Assembly: GCF_900114495.1 (NCBI RefSeq) | Contig: NZ_FOZI01000005.1 | Coordinates: 62,001-126,000 of the forward strand | From: Dyella sp. OK004 | GTDB lineage: Bacteria > Pseudomonadota > Gammaproteobacteria > Xanthomonadales > Rhodanobacteraceae | Length of the DNA: 64,000 bases | Direction of reading: 5' to 3' | Part shown: piece by piece, positions 1-11,984 of the stretch | How positions within the stretch are numbered: the first letter of the stretch is position 1 | Layout: each line of letters begins with the position of its first letter | The notes under the pieces: model-generated | Told to the model about the DNA's origin: nothing | Databases searched by the model: none | What the model saw: the letters and a program-made list of their open reading frames with translations, nothing else | Translations under genes and position numbers: made by a program

Positions 1-1747
1 GCGAGAGATCGTCCTGGCTAGCGTTGAGGCTCATGCCGATCACGCCATCGCGCGGCAGGTTGAGTGTGTGCGCTGCCGGCAACGACTGCAGGTCTACCGC
101 GCCGCCGCTGGCGTCGTCGAGGTATTGCAGCAATTGCAGGTAGCTGTAATAAGCCTTGCGCTGCGCGTTGCGCGAGGTGGAGACGAAGCCGAGCAGGCTT
201 TGCGCGCCAGGGTGGGCCTGAGCCTTCAGCCAGGTGTCCATGCGCGTATCCAGTTTGGCGGCGGCGCGATCGGCGAGCGCCTGGGGCAGCTTGCCGAAAA
301 TCAGATAGTCGCCGTCCTCGACCCAATACAGATGCGTGCCGAGGCGGCCCAGCAGTTCGAGCAGGGCACGCTGCTGCGGTGTGGTATCCGAGGACTGGCT
401 GCCTGCGCTCTCGCGCAAGTGTTCGCCGATCTGATTGGGGATCCACAGCGAGTGCACCTGAGCACCTTCCATGGTGGCTACCTGGTAGGCCCAGTGCTTG
501 GTTTTGGCGAGTTCCTGCAACCGCGTGTACAGGGCCTGGCGGTCGCGCACGCGCATGGCGGTATAGGTGCCGGCATCATCTTCGTAACCGACCAGCTCGG
601 GCCCCACCCATTGGCTCAGCTCGGCCAAGTCGAAGCCCACGCTTTGTTTGAACTCCGCCATGGCTTTGCGGTAGGCGGCAGCGCGCTCGGCGCCGAAATC
701 CAGCGTGAGGTTGTCTTCGAATGTTTTGATCTGTTCGGTGCCTGGCAGAGCCAGGCTCACCGCCCAGGAAGGTTTGCCCGCGACGTTGAAGTCAGGGGCG
801 AATTGCTTCGGCGCCAGGTAGCCCAGCAGGCGGGCTTGCGGCGCATGCAGACGCAGTTGCAACTGGCCATGGCCGCCCGCCGTGCCCCAGCCGAAGGCGA
901 TGCTATCGGTCTTGGCGGTGAAATCGCCGGGCAGAGTGCCAACGTTGTCGGCGGGAATCGAGCTGGCGGCGACGCCGCCGATGCCGTGCGTGCTGACCCA
1001 GCCGAACAAGCCCTGGCCCGACGCGTCGATTTGCTGCTCCTGCTCGGCCACCTTGGCTACTACATCAGCGGCCTTGGGATTCTTCACTTCATCCAACAGC
1101 GCGTTCAGCGTGCCGCGATCGACGGCTCCGGCGTTTTGTGCGGAACGCGCCATAAGCACAAACAAGCGGCCGTTGGCAGCGTCGAAATGCAGCAATTCGC
1201 CGGAGGCCAGGGCGCCATCGCCCTTGGCGTCCAGCGGAGTGCTCAGGCGGAGCGTGTTGCCGAGTTGCGCGAAACGGGCGTTGAGCTTGGCGACGTCGCG
1301 CTGCTCCAGTTGCGTACTGGCCAGCAGCATGCTGCCGGGCGAGGGCATGCCCAGCGGATCGACCGCCACGATTTCCATCGGCGCGCGCAGATCCGACAGC
1401 AGGGCCAGCATGAAGGGCGCGGCGCCGGCATCGGCCAGCAGCTTGTCCTTGGCGATGGCTTCGCGCAGTGCGGCGACTGCCTTGAGGTGTTGCTCGCTGG
1501 CCAAAGCAGCGTCGAGCGGGCGCCCGTTCGGGACGGCGCCGAGCAGCCCCCACGGCGTGGGAATGCGCAGATAGCCTACCGTGCGCGCGGGCAGGTGCTG
1601 GCGCAGCCAGGCCGGTTGCGAAAGCTGTTCCTGCGCGCGGCTGATCGCGCCGGCATCGGCACTGGGAGTCTTGTCGCGATGGCAGGCGCCGAGCAGGGTG
1701 CAGGCGGCGAGGATGGCGGCGGGCAGAATGCGGCGCGGCAGATTCAT
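1..1747 (-). CDS. Putative lipoprotein, 5' part (gene continues past left edge)
   Basis: An open frame of 582 codons begins with ATG at 1747 and runs off the left end without a stop, so the C-terminus is missing. The N-terminus has two arginines (residues 5-6), a hydrophobic stretch and a lipobox ending Leu-Gly-Ala-Cys22, which indicates a lipidated, probably periplasm-facing protein. The rest is a soluble alpha/beta-looking sequence with many Ala/Leu/Gln residues and no transmembrane segment. I do not recognise the family. It lies 156 bases downstream of liuE on the same strand with no obvious terminator between them, but nothing in it suggests a role in leucine degradation. The opposite strand also carries a long open frame, which I treat as a GC-rich shadow because it lacks a signal peptide or any recognisable motif. 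Confidence 0.8.
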   Translation of the reverse strand, partial: MNLPRRILPAAILAACTLLGACHRDKTPSADAGAISRAQEQLSQPAWLRQHLPARTVGYLRIPTPWGLLGAVPNGRPLDAALASEQHLKAVAALREAIAKDKLLADAGAAPFMLALLSDLRAPMEIVAVDPLGMPSPGSMLLASTQLEQRDVAKLNARFAQLGNTLRLSTPLDAKGDGALASGELLHFDAANGRLFVLMARSAQNAGAVDRGTLNALLDEVKNPKAADVVAKVAEQEQQIDASGQGLFGWVSTHGIGGVAASSIPADNVGTLPGDFTAKTDSIAFGWGTAGGHGQLQLRLHAPQARLLGYLAPKQFAPDFNVAGKPSWAVSLALPGTEQIKTFEDNLTLDFGAERAAAYRKAMAEFKQSVGFDLAELSQWVGPELVGYEDDAGTYTAMRVRDRQALYTRLQELAKTKHWAYQVATMEGAQVHSLWIPNQIGEHLRESAGSQSSDTTPQQRALLELLGRLGTHLYWVEDGDYLIFGKLPQALADRAAAKLDTRMDTWLKAQAHPGAQSLLGFVSTSRNAQRKAYYSYLQLLQYLDDASGGAVDLQSLPAAHTLNLPRDGVIGMSLNASQDDLS

Positions 1748-1903
1748 TCCTTGAACTCCTAATTTCCTTGGATGATGAGTGCGGCTGCCGCTGATGCGGT
1801 GCCGGCGCAAGGCCCGGAATATAGCAAGCGGCCGATGGCAGCCGGTGCGGCTGCGACGACGAAAGTTTCCGCTGGGACGACGCGAGCGAACTCCGGCTGC
1901 GTA

Positions 1904-2806
1904 TTAGACCGCCGTGCGCGCCTTGGTCACCCGGCTGGCGGTCTCTTTATGCAGCTGGGCGGCGAGCCAGGCGCCGGTAGCGATGAGCAGGTCAAGGTCG
2001 ACGCCGGTATGGATGCCCATGCCGTGCAGCATGTAGACCACATCTTCGCTGGCGACATTGCCGGTGGCTCCCTTGGCATACGGGCAGCCGCCGGTGCCGG
2101 AGACGGCACTGTCGACAACGCGAACGCCTTCTTCGAGGCAGGCGAGGATGTTGGCGAGGGCCTGGCCGTAGGTGTCGTGGAAGTGGACGGCGAGGGCGCT
2201 CATCGGCACTTCCTGCGCAACCGCCTTCAGCATGGCGCGCGCCTTGGCGGGCGTGCCCACGCCGATGGTGTCGCCCAGCGAAACTTCATAGCAGCCGAGC
2301 TGATGCAGGCGATGCGCAACGCGCACCACGTCGGCAACGGGGACCTCGCCCTGATAGGGGCAGCCGAGCACGGTGGAAACATAACCGCGCACTTTCACGC
2401 CGTCGGTTTTCGCACGCTCAAGCACTGGCATGAAACGCTCGATGGATTCGTCGATCGAGGCGTTGATGTTCTTGCGGTTGAAGGCTTCCGACGCGGCGGT
2501 GAACACGGCGATCTCGCTGGCGCCGACCTCGCGTGCGCGCTGGTAGCCCTGCTCGTTGGGCACCAGCACCGGGTAGCTCACGCCCGGCACCTTGCGGATG
2601 CCGCGGAAGACGTCGGCGGCGTCGGCCAGTTGCGGCACCCATTTTGGGCTGACGAAGCTGGTGGCTTCGATGGTCTGCAGGCCGGTAGAGGAGAGGCGGT
2701 CGATCAGCGCGATCTTTACATCGGTTGGCAGCAGGGTCTTTTCGTTCTGCAGGCCGTCGCGGGCGCCGACTTCGACGATACGTACGTGGTTGTTGGTAGC
2801 GGTCAT
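1904..2806 (-). CDS. liuE: Hydroxymethylglutaryl-CoA lyase
   Basis: Splits 3-hydroxy-3-methylglutaryl-CoA into acetyl-CoA and acetoacetate, the last dedicated step of leucine/isovalerate breakdown. At 300 residues it is normal length for the family. The start VEVGARDGLQNE (residues 11-22) carries the catalytic Arg-Asp pair, HFHD (208-211) supplies metal-binding histidines, and GTGGCPYAKG (237-246) holds the signature catalytic Cys241. It follows liuD on the same strand after a 33-base gap, so the two are probably co-transcribed. The ribosome binding site before ATG 2806 is weak, which suggests dependence on translation of liuD. The family assignment is secure; the liu name rests on the surrounding pathway genes. 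Confidence 0.95.
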   Translation of the reverse strand: MTATNNHVRIVEVGARDGLQNEKTLLPTDVKIALIDRLSSTGLQTIEATSFVSPKWVPQLADAADVFRGIRKVPGVSYPVLVPNEQGYQRAREVGASEIAVFTAASEAFNRKNINASIDESIERFMPVLERAKTDGVKVRGYVSTVLGCPYQGEVPVADVVRVAHRLHQLGCYEVSLGDTIGVGTPAKARAMLKAVAQEVPMSALAVHFHDTYGQALANILACLEEGVRVVDSAVSGTGGCPYAKGATGNVASEDVVYMLHGMGIHTGVDLDLLIATGAWLAAQLHKETASRVTKARTAV

Positions 2807-2839
2807 GATGGCGAGCCTGATATGACGTGTGGCATCAAT

Positions 2840-4837
<1,998 letters not shown>

Positions 4838-4854
4838 GCGGGGGATCCGGGGGT

Positions 4855-4873
4855 GTTATGCAAAGTGCATAAC
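4855..4873. promoter_or_regulatory. Candidate operator: perfect 8-bp inverted repeat upstream of liuD
   Basis: GTTATGCA-AAG-TGCATAAC is a perfect inverted repeat with a 3-base spacer, AT-rich against GC-rich surroundings, and ends 17 bases before the liuD start codon (4837). Its position and symmetry fit the binding site of a dimeric repressor controlling liuD-liuE. No regulator gene is in the window next to it, and I do not recognise it as a published LiuR or FadR consensus. Confidence 0.45.
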
Positions 4874-4988
4874 GCTAGCAGATGGGGGAGGTGTAGCCGA
4901 TGCGCGGCGCAGCAATCAGGGGTGGGTTTTGCTCGGTTTTCCCTTTGATGAGCCGTAGATAGTCGCTATGGGAGAGGGGAGGGGCGGT

Positions 4989-5294
4989 GCTTGCGACGCA
5001 CTCACCTACTTCGTCATTCCGGCGCAGGCCGGAGGCGCACTTCAACAGCGAAGCTGGTCATCCAGTGGCGTTGTCGCTTCGGTTGTCGCGTCTGAGTGCC
5101 CTGGCTCGCCTGCCGCGGGCTTCCGACTCGCTGCCGCGAGCCGGGTCACTTTCTCTTTGCTGGCCCAAAGAGAAAAGTAACCAAAGAGAAATGGCCTGAG
5201 AGCAGGCGGTGTGCTTTGTAGCTGCGCCTTTTCCAGGGTCAGGCATCTGGATGGTTTTCTTCTCGGCCTGATCGTCCAGTACTCACCGCCGCGC
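4989..5294 (+). repeat. Dispersed intergenic repeat, copy 1 (about 0.3 kb)
   Basis: A non-coding block of the liuD-cupin intergenic region that matches, on the opposite strand, the block at 54979-55237. The match starts at CTTGCGACGC, includes TTCCGGCGCAGGCCGGA, a GAGCCAGGGCA/TGCCCTGGCTCGCCTGCCGCGGGC tract, the CTTTCTCTTTG-CTGGCCCAAAGAG hairpin, ATGGCCTGAGAGCA, and ends near CCAGTACTCACCGCC. Copy 1 carries about 26 extra bases after GGCCGG. Short open frames inside it are by-products of the repeat. The 4838-5400 gap holds only this, the palindrome at 4855 and the hairpin at 5307. Confidence 0.75.
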
Positions 5295-5306
5295 TGAGCC
5301 ATTGCT

Positions 5307-5330
5307 CCCTCCCCTGCTTGCAGGGGAGGG
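5307..5330. repeat. GC-rich hairpin, 11-bp stem
   Basis: CCCTCCCCTGC-TT-GCAGGGGAGGG, a perfect 11-base stem with a 2-base loop, located 71 bases beyond the stop of the cupin gene. There is no T-run on either side, so it could be a transcript-stabilising or rho-assisted end structure, or a small dispersed palindrome, rather than a classical intrinsic terminator. Confidence 0.45.
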
Positions 5331-5400
5331 TTGGGGAGGGGTGTGGGTGCTCGAGATAGCGTCGTTGGCCGCTTGGCTTTTGTCTAAGGCTTTCCGCGCT

Positions 5401-5919
5401 TTATTCGCCTTCCCAATAATCCACCGACTCTCCCCTTCTCCCCACGGTGCGGAAGACTTGCGGCGTGCCGTCGGCTGCTGGCGCGAACTCCGCGATGACG
5501 CCGTATTTGCCGCTGTCGGGATACTCACAAACTTCCGGAGTTTGTTTGGTGCTGATGCTGAGGTAGCGCAGTTCTGCGTTGCTGGTGTTGATGATCTGGT
5601 GGGCGGTTTCGGGGCCGCCGGGTGGGCAGGCGATGATGTCGCCGGTGCGGATGGGGTAGCGGTCGTTGCCAATGCGGATTTCGCCTTCACCTTCGAGGAT
5701 GAAGAACATTTCTTCGTTGAAGCGGTGGTTATGTAAGGGAAAGCCGCGTTTGCCGGGCGGGAGCACGGTGAGGTTGTAGCCGAGTTTCTGCGCGCCCAGG
5801 TTTTGCGAGATGCGCGCCACGTGCGGGCCGTAGCGTTCGGCGGCGGCGCCCGATGCGGCGAAGCCGGGAGGCAGGGGCTGTGGGTCGAGGGCGGCGATGT
5901 TGACGATGGGGTGGGGCAT
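5401..5919 (-). CDS. Cupin-domain protein
   Basis: A 172-residue single-domain cupin. Cupin motif 1 is visible around residues 60-82 (the HNH-x4-EE cluster with the following GEGEIRIG strand), and motif 2 around residues 95-112 contains the conserved PxG turn and a later His. These give a likely metal site of two or three histidines and a glutamate. The substrate cannot be read from the sequence; such proteins include dioxygenases, isomerases and small-molecule binders. A good ribosome binding site (AAAGGA, 6 bases) precedes ATG 5919. It lies 27 bases downstream of the VOC gene and in the same direction as liuC, so it may ride on that transcript. Confidence 0.8.
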   Translation of the reverse strand: MPHPIVNIAALDPQPLPPGFAASGAAAERYGPHVARISQNLGAQKLGYNLTVLPPGKRGFPLHNHRFNEEMFFILEGEGEIRIGNDRYPIRTGDIIACPPGGPETAHQIINTSNAELRYLSISTKQTPEVCEYPDSGKYGVIAEFAPAADGTPQVFRTVGRRGESVDYWEGE

Positions 5920-5946
5920 GGCGGGTCCTTTGGGGACTGGCTGGAT

Positions 5947-6336
5947 TTATTCGGGCAGGTGGCAGACGGCTTCGATGTTGTGGCCGTCGGGGTCGAGCAC
6001 GAACGCGGCGTAGTAGTTGGTGTGATAGTGCGGGCGCGGGCCAGGTGGGCCGTTGTCGGTGGCGCCTGCCGCGATGGCGGCGCGATGGAAGGCGTTCACT
6101 GCGGCACGGGTGGGCGCCACGAAGGCGACGTGCATGTTCGACAGTGGCGCGATCGGGTCGGCGCTGATCCAGAAACTGGGTTTGCCTTCCGTGCCGAAGC
6201 CTGCGTGCGAGCGGTCGCCGGTGGCTTCGGCGGTGACTTCCATGATCAAGGTGGCGCCGAGCGGAGCCAGTACCTTGGTGTAGAACGCCTTGCTGAGCGC
6301 GTAGTCGGAAATGCGTACACCGATATGGTCGAGCAT
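5947..6336 (-). CDS. VOC-family (glyoxalase/dioxygenase-fold) protein
   Basis: A 129-residue vicinal-oxygen-chelate protein: MLDHIGVRISD supplies the usual first metal ligand (His4), and the C-terminal strand FVLDPDGHNIEAVCH supplies the glutamate ligand in the typical DPDGNxIE context. Between them are the paired beta-alpha-beta-beta-beta units normal for the fold. The enzymatic reaction is unknown; this subgroup is usually annotated glyoxalase/bleomycin-resistance-like. It sits 46 bases behind liuC and 27 bases ahead of the cupin gene, and all three are probably one transcript. Confidence 0.82.
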   Translation of the reverse strand: MLDHIGVRISDYALSKAFYTKVLAPLGATLIMEVTAEATGDRSHAGFGTEGKPSFWISADPIAPLSNMHVAFVAPTRAAVNAFHRAAIAAGATDNGPPGPRPHYHTNYYAAFVLDPDGHNIEAVCHLPE

Positions 6337-6382
6337 GATGCCGCTCCGCGGTGAGGTGGAGCGGAATCATGCACCAAACGTA

Positions 6383-7177
6383 TTACGCCGGCTTGTGCCA
6401 GCGGGGAGTGCGTTTGTCGAGGAAGGCGCCGAGACCTTCCTGGCCTTCAGCCGATACGCGCAGGCGCGCGATCAGTGCGGCGTTGTCGCGGTCGATCTGT
6501 TCGGCTTCCGCTTCGTTAATGCCGGCGACGCGCAGGGCCAGTTGCTTGGCTTCGGCCTGGGCGATGGGGCCGGCTTTGGCGAGTGCGCTCACGGTGGCTT
6601 CCACGGTTTCATCCAGCGCGTCTGCGGCGACGCATTGATGCAGCAGGCCGATGCGTTGCGCAGTTACGGCGTCGAACAGTTCGCCGGTGAGAAACAGTCG
6701 GCGCGCTTGGCGCAGGCCGATGGCGTGGATCACGTAGGGCGAGATCACGGCAGGTACCAGGCCGAGTTTGACTTCGGTCAGTCCGAACTTGGCGCTGTCC
6801 ACGCTGATAGCGATATCGCAGCAGGCCACCAGTCCTACGCCGCCGCCATAGGCCGCGCCGTTGATACGCGCCACGGTGGGCTTGGGCAGGAATTGCAGGG
6901 TGCGCATCAGGCGCGCCAGGCGCAGTGAGTCTTCGCGGTTTTCCGCTTCGCTGGCCTTGGCCATGCCGCGCATCCAGTTGAGATCGGCGCCGGCGGAAAA
7001 ACTTGCGCCTGCGCCGGTCAACACCACAACGCGCACGGCGGCGTCGTTGCCGGCTTCTTCCAGTGCCGTGGTGAGCTCGGCGATCAATCCGTCGTCGAAG
7101 GCGTTGTGCAGCTGCGGACGATTGAGCGTGATGGTGCGGACAGCGGCGCGGTCGGCGATCTGGAGGCTGGCGTACAT
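6383..7177 (-). CDS. liuC: Methylglutaconyl-CoA hydratase (enoyl-CoA hydratase family)
   Basis: A crotonase-family enzyme of 264 residues, expected to hydrate 3-methylglutaconyl-CoA to HMG-CoA between the LiuBD and LiuE steps. The oxyanion-hole segment SAGADLNWM (61-69) is typical of the AUH/LiuC subgroup, INGAAYGGGVGL (105-116) is the crotonase signature, and Glu135 lies where the catalytic glutamate is expected. ATG 7177 is preceded by a GAGAGAT ribosome binding site. A general enoyl-CoA hydratase cannot be excluded from the motifs alone; the surrounding liu genes are the main reason for the specific call. It is separated from liuB by the feo operon on the other strand. Confidence 0.9.
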   Translation of the reverse strand: MYASLQIADRAAVRTITLNRPQLHNAFDDGLIAELTTALEEAGNDAAVRVVVLTGAGASFSAGADLNWMRGMAKASEAENREDSLRLARLMRTLQFLPKPTVARINGAAYGGGVGLVACCDIAISVDSAKFGLTEVKLGLVPAVISPYVIHAIGLRQARRLFLTGELFDAVTAQRIGLLHQCVAADALDETVEATVSALAKAGPIAQAEAKQLALRVAGINEAEAEQIDRDNAALIARLRVSAEGQEGLGAFLDKRTPRWHKPA

Positions 7178-7276
7178 GAGGATCTCTCTCGGTCGAGAGC
7201 CGCATGTTAAGGGATGCCGGGTGGGGCCCCGGTACTCCTTAGCTAACGCATCACCTATCGAACCGCTTTACTGTAC

Positions 7277-7295
7277 AATGCGAACCATTCTTATT
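7277..7295 (+). promoter_or_regulatory. Candidate Fur box upstream of feoA
   Basis: AATGCGAACCATTCTTATT matches 16 of 19 positions of the symmetric Fur/iron-box pattern AATGAGAATCATTCTCATT. It lies immediately upstream of feoA, where iron-bound Fur would block transcription of the ferrous iron uptake genes. The site ends 12 bases before GTG 7308, so it overlaps the expected leader and is itself an argument against using the earlier GTG at 7299 as the start. Confidence 0.7.
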
Positions 7296-7307
7296 TGAGT
7301 GGTTGCC

Positions 7308-7546
7308 GTGCGACTGTCCGACCTGCCGAAAGGGGCGCCTGCCGTGGTGGACCGAGTGGACGATGCTCATGCTTCCGACCCGATTGCGCAGCGATTGCGC
7401 GACCTGGGTTTCGTTGAAGGCGAGCCGGTTCGCGTGGTTGCCCGCGGGCCGCTGGGTGCCGATCCGCTGTTGATCCAGATCGGCTCCACGCGCTTTGCCC
7501 TGCGACGCACCGAGGCAGAGCGCGTCACCGTGCGGATGGAGGTGGC

Positions 7547-7550
<4 letters not shown>
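7308..7550 (+). CDS. feoA: Ferrous iron transport protein A
   Basis: A small SH3-like cytosolic protein of about 80 residues that supports FeoB in Fe2+ uptake. It starts with the family-typical RLSDLPKGAPAVV, continues with RLRDLGFVEGEPVRVV, the usual core of the fold, and ends with a strand rich in Arg/Glu/Val. I place the start at GTG 7308, where a GAGTGG sequence sits at a workable distance; GTG 7299 would add three residues but touches the Fur box. The stop overlaps the feoB start by four bases (ATGA), the mark of translational coupling. Confidence 0.9.
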
Positions 7551-9393
<1,843 letters not shown>

Positions 9394-9397
<4 letters not shown>

Positions 9398-9696
9398 GCA
9401 CGTTCGCGCTGATCCAGGGCCTGATCATCGGTGTGCTGGTTGCTTTCAGCGCCGTCTACGCCCTTCGCAAACTGCTGCCCGGTGTGAGCACGCGCTGGAT
9501 GGCGACCGCTTCCGCTTCGCTCAACAAGCCATGGCGCAAGCCCTGGCTGCGCGCGGTGGGGCGTTGGATGCAGCCTGCGCAGGCCACCGGCAATTGCGGC
9601 GATGGTTGCGGCACCTGCGGCAGTTGCGGGCCGCAACCGCCGGCTGCGGCGAAGCGGGATGTGCAGCCGCTGGAGTTTCGTTCGCGCTCGCGCTGA
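9394..9696 (+). CDS. Small Cys-rich FeoB-associated membrane protein
   Basis: A 100-residue protein whose ATG overlaps the feoB stop (ATGA). The first 25 residues form one transmembrane helix, followed by a basic stretch with several Trp residues (residues 40-58) and a Cys cluster NCGDGCGTCGSCGP at about 68-81, four cysteines in ten residues, then a basic tail. The position is where FeoC lies in enteric feo operons, but the sequence lacks a winged helix. It resembles the Cys-rich small proteins (DUF6587 type) found after feoB in Xanthomonadales. A metal- or redox-sensing role is inference. The frame stays open further upstream, inside feoB; coupling places the start at 9394. Confidence 0.85.
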
Positions 9697-9707
9697 GCAG
9701 GCGTCTT

Positions 9708-9852
9708 TGTAGGAGCGCACCTTGTGCGCGAAACGGCCCGACAGGGCCGTGGTCTTAAATGCACCGACCCTGCCTTGCAAGGCTGGCTTTCCCTGGCTTG
9801 CTGAAGAACACGGCCCTGTCGGGCCGTTTCGCGCACAGGGTGCGCTCCTACA
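9708..9852. repeat. Long inverted repeat of REP type (44-bp arms)
   Basis: The arms at 9708-9751 and 9809-9852 are inverted copies differing at one position (43 of 44 bases). Each outer end starts TGTAGGAGCGCACC and contains an inner GCGCAC/GTGCGC hairpin plus a GGCCCGACAGGGCC hairpin. The 57-base centre also looks partly symmetric. It lies between the convergent feo and liuB genes, where it could end both transcripts. The right arm overlaps the liuB stop codon. A GTAG head plus hairpin matches REP elements tied to RAYT transposases; no RAYT gene is in the window. Confidence 0.85.
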
Positions 9853-11455
9853 TACGGAACACGCCATAGCGTTGTGGCTCGATCGGCGCATTGAGCGAGG
9901 CCGAGATGGCCAGGCCCAGCACGCGGCGCGTGTCGGCCGGATCGATGATGCCGTCGTCCCATAGCCGCGCGCTGGCGTAGTAGGGGTGGCCCTGGTGTTC
10001 GTATTGGTCGCGGATGGGAGCTTTGAAGGCCTCTTCCTCTTCCGCGCTCCACTGCTTGCCGGCGGCTTCGATGCCGTCGCGGCGTACGGTGGCGAGCACG
10101 GAGGCGGCCTGTTCGCCGCCCATCACGCTGATGCGCGCGTTCGGCCACATCCACAGGAAGCGGGCGCCGTAGGCGCGGCCGCACATGGCGTAGTTGCCGG
10201 CGCCGAAGCTGCCGCCGATCACCACAGTAAATTTTGGCACGTGCGAGCAGGCGACAGCGGTAACCATCTTGGCGCCGTCTTTGGCGATGCCGGCATTTTC
10301 ATACTTCTTGCCGACCATGAAGCCGGTGATGTTTTGCAGGAACACCAGCGGCACATTGCGCTGGTTGCACAGCTCGATGAAGTGCGCGCCCTTGAGCGCG
10401 CTCTCGGAGAACAGAATGCCGTTGTTGGCGATGATGCCGACCGGGTAGCCGTGGATGTGCGCGAAACCGCAGACCAGGGTCTTGCCGTAGCGCGCCTTGA
10501 ATTCGTGGAGCTCCGAGCCATCGACGATGCGTGCGATGACTTCGCGGATGTCGAAGGGCCGGCGGGTGTCCTGCGGGATCACGCCGTACAAATCCTCCGC
10601 CGGGTAGCGCGGTTCCAACGGCTGGCGCAGTGCCAGCGGCATGTCTTTCTTGCGGTTAAGGCTGGCGACGATGTCGCGTGCGATCGATAGCGCGTGCGCG
10701 TCGTTTTCCGCGAAATGATCGGCCACGCCGGAGACGGATGTATGGACGTCCGCGCCGCCCAGCGCTTCCGCATCCACCACCTCACCGGTGGCGGCCTTCA
10801 CCAGCGGCGGGCCGCCGAGGAAGATGGTGCCCTGTTCGCGCACGATGATGGTTTCATCGCTCATGGCCGGCACGTAGGCGCCGCCGGCGGTGCACGAGCC
10901 CATGACCACGGCGATCTGCGGAATACCCAGGCCGGACATGCGTGCCTGGTTGTAGAAGATGCGGCCGAAGTGCTCCTTGTCCGGAAACACCTCGTCCTGC
11001 AGCGGCAGGAAAGCACCGCCGGAGTCGACCAGGTAGACGCAGGGTAGGCGGTTCTCCAGTGCCACTTCCTGTGCGCGCAGATGCTTCTTCACCGTCATCG
11101 GGAAGTAGGTGCCGCCCTTCACGGTGGCATCGTTGGCGACCACCACCACTTCGATGCCGTTGACGCGGCCAATGCCGGTAATGATGCCCGCGGCGGGCGC
11201 GGCATCGTCATACATGCCGTGCGCGGCGAGCGGCGACAGTTCAAGAAAGGGGGAGCCTGGGTCGAGCAGGGCGCGGATACGCTCGCGTGGCAGCAGCTTG
11301 CCGCGTGCAGTGTGCTTGTCGCGCGCTTTCTCGCCGCCGCCTTCCGCGCCCCGCGCCAGTTCGCGATGCAGGTTATCGACCAGTCCGCGCAGCTGCGCGC
11401 TGCTGGCCTGAAACTCGGGCGAACGGGTGTCGATCTGCGAAGCGATGACGCTCAT
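9848..11455 (-). CDS. liuB: Methylcrotonyl-CoA carboxylase, carboxyltransferase beta subunit
   Basis: The 535-residue carboxyltransferase partner of LiuD, moving CO2 from biotin to 3-methylcrotonyl-CoA. The two crotonase-like halves are visible: the N-terminal half with [14 protein letters not shown] (about 47-60), [14 protein letters not shown] and the glycine-rich [16 protein letters not shown], which is the acyl-CoA/biotin-site signature of MCC beta chains; and the C-terminal half with [40 protein letters not shown] and GGEQAASVL. The length is normal. Its TAG stop lies inside the end of the REP inverted repeat, so the repeat has reached into the gene's last codon. It is on the same strand as liuC but separated by the feo operon. 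Confidence 0.95.
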   Translation of the reverse strand: MSVIASQIDTRSPEFQASSAQLRGLVDNLHRELARGAEGGGEKARDKHTARGKLLPRERIRALLDPGSPFLELSPLAAHGMYDDAAPAAGIITGIGRVNGIEVVVVANDATVKGGTYFPMTVKKHLRAQEVALENRLPCVYLVDSGGAFLPLQDEVFPDKEHFGRIFYNQARMSGLGIPQIAVVMGSCTAGGAYVPAMSDETIIVREQGTIFLGGPPLVKAATGEVVDAEALGGADVHTSVSGVADHFAENDAHALSIARDIVASLNRKKDMPLALRQPLEPRYPAEDLYGVIPQDTRRPFDIREVIARIVDGSELHEFKARYGKTLVCGFAHIHGYPVGIIANNGILFSESALKGAHFIELCNQRNVPLVFLQNITGFMVGKKYENAGIAKDGAKMVTAVACSHVPKFTVVIGGSFGAGNYAMCGRAYGARFLWMWPNARISVMGGEQAASVLATVRRDGIEAAGKQWSAEEEEAFKAPIRDQYEHQGHPYYASARLWDDGIIDPADTRRVLGLAISASLNAPIEPQRYGVFRM

Positions 11456-11547
11456 GAGGCTGGACTGCCGTCGATGGGAAGTCCGTGATCATAACGGCCA
11501 CGGTATCGCCGCTGAAATGTGCGGTGCGGGATGATTTCCCGCGGGCG

Positions 11548-11582
11548 AAAAAAAAACCGGCCGCGCGAGGCGGCCGGTTTTC
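11548..11582 (-). terminator. Intrinsic terminator after the Ala-rich lipoprotein gene
   Basis: A strong hairpin with arms AAAACCGGCCGC and its inverted copy, with a short GCGAG-type loop, followed on the minus strand by a run of about nine T. It is 19 bases past the stop of the lipoprotein gene and separates it from liuB. Confidence 0.85.
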
Positions 11583-11600
11583 TAGGTACAGCGAAGGGGA

Positions 11601-11984
11601 TTAGTGACCCTTCATCGCATCCTTGGCCTTGTCTGCAGCGTCCTTAGCGGCGCCAGCAGCGTCCTTAGCCGAATCAGCAGCCTTACCGGCAGCGTCAGCA
11701 GCGTTGGTGGCAGCGTCCTTGGCCTGCTCCATGGCGCTGGCCGGAGCGGCAGCGGTGGAGGCCGGAGCAGCAGCGGTCGAAGCCGGAGCAGCAGCCGGGG
11801 CGGCAGCGGTGGAAGCCGGAGCAGCGGCCGGAGCCTCAGCAGCAGCCTTCTGAGCCTGGTCAGCGGACTGCTGAGCCTGGTCAGCCGACTTCTGGGCGTC
11901 CTGCGCGGAATCCTGCGCGCCGTTGCTGCAAGCCGCCAGCAGCGCGACGAGCGCGGAGGCGAGTAGGGTACGCGTGAACTTCAT
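11601..11984 (-). CDS. Small Ala/Pro-rich lipoprotein with repeats
   Basis: A 127-residue protein with a signal peptide ending in the lipobox Leu-Ala-Ala-Cys19, so it is lipidated. The mature part has three zones: a Gln/Ala/Asp helix with SADQAQ repeats (about 33-45), a Pro-Ala linker made of near-identical PASTAAAPA units (about 52-85), and a long Lys/Asp/Ala amphipathic helix of KDAAxAA repeats ending in GH. The pattern resembles Lpp-like or spacer lipoproteins, but I do not recognise a family. AAGGAG precedes ATG 11984, and a strong terminator follows, so it is a single-gene transcript and probably well expressed. The repeats in the linker also exist at DNA level and could change in copy number. 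Confidence 0.85.
   Translation of the reverse strand: MKFTRTLLASALVALLAACSNGAQDSAQDAQKSADQAQQSADQAQKAAAEAPAAAPASTAAAPAAAPASTAAAPASTAAAPASAMEQAKDAATNAADAAGKAADSAKDAAGAAKDAADKAKDAMKGH

Noticed and set aside
68-1762. A 564-codon open frame on the plus strand
   Set aside because: It is the reverse side of the lipoprotein gene and has no signal peptide, domain or ribosome binding site. Long antisense frames are expected at this GC content.
5042-5302. Short open frames between liuD and the cupin gene
   Set aside because: They fall in a dispersed non-coding repeat whose other copy (54979-55237) gives similar but broken frames.
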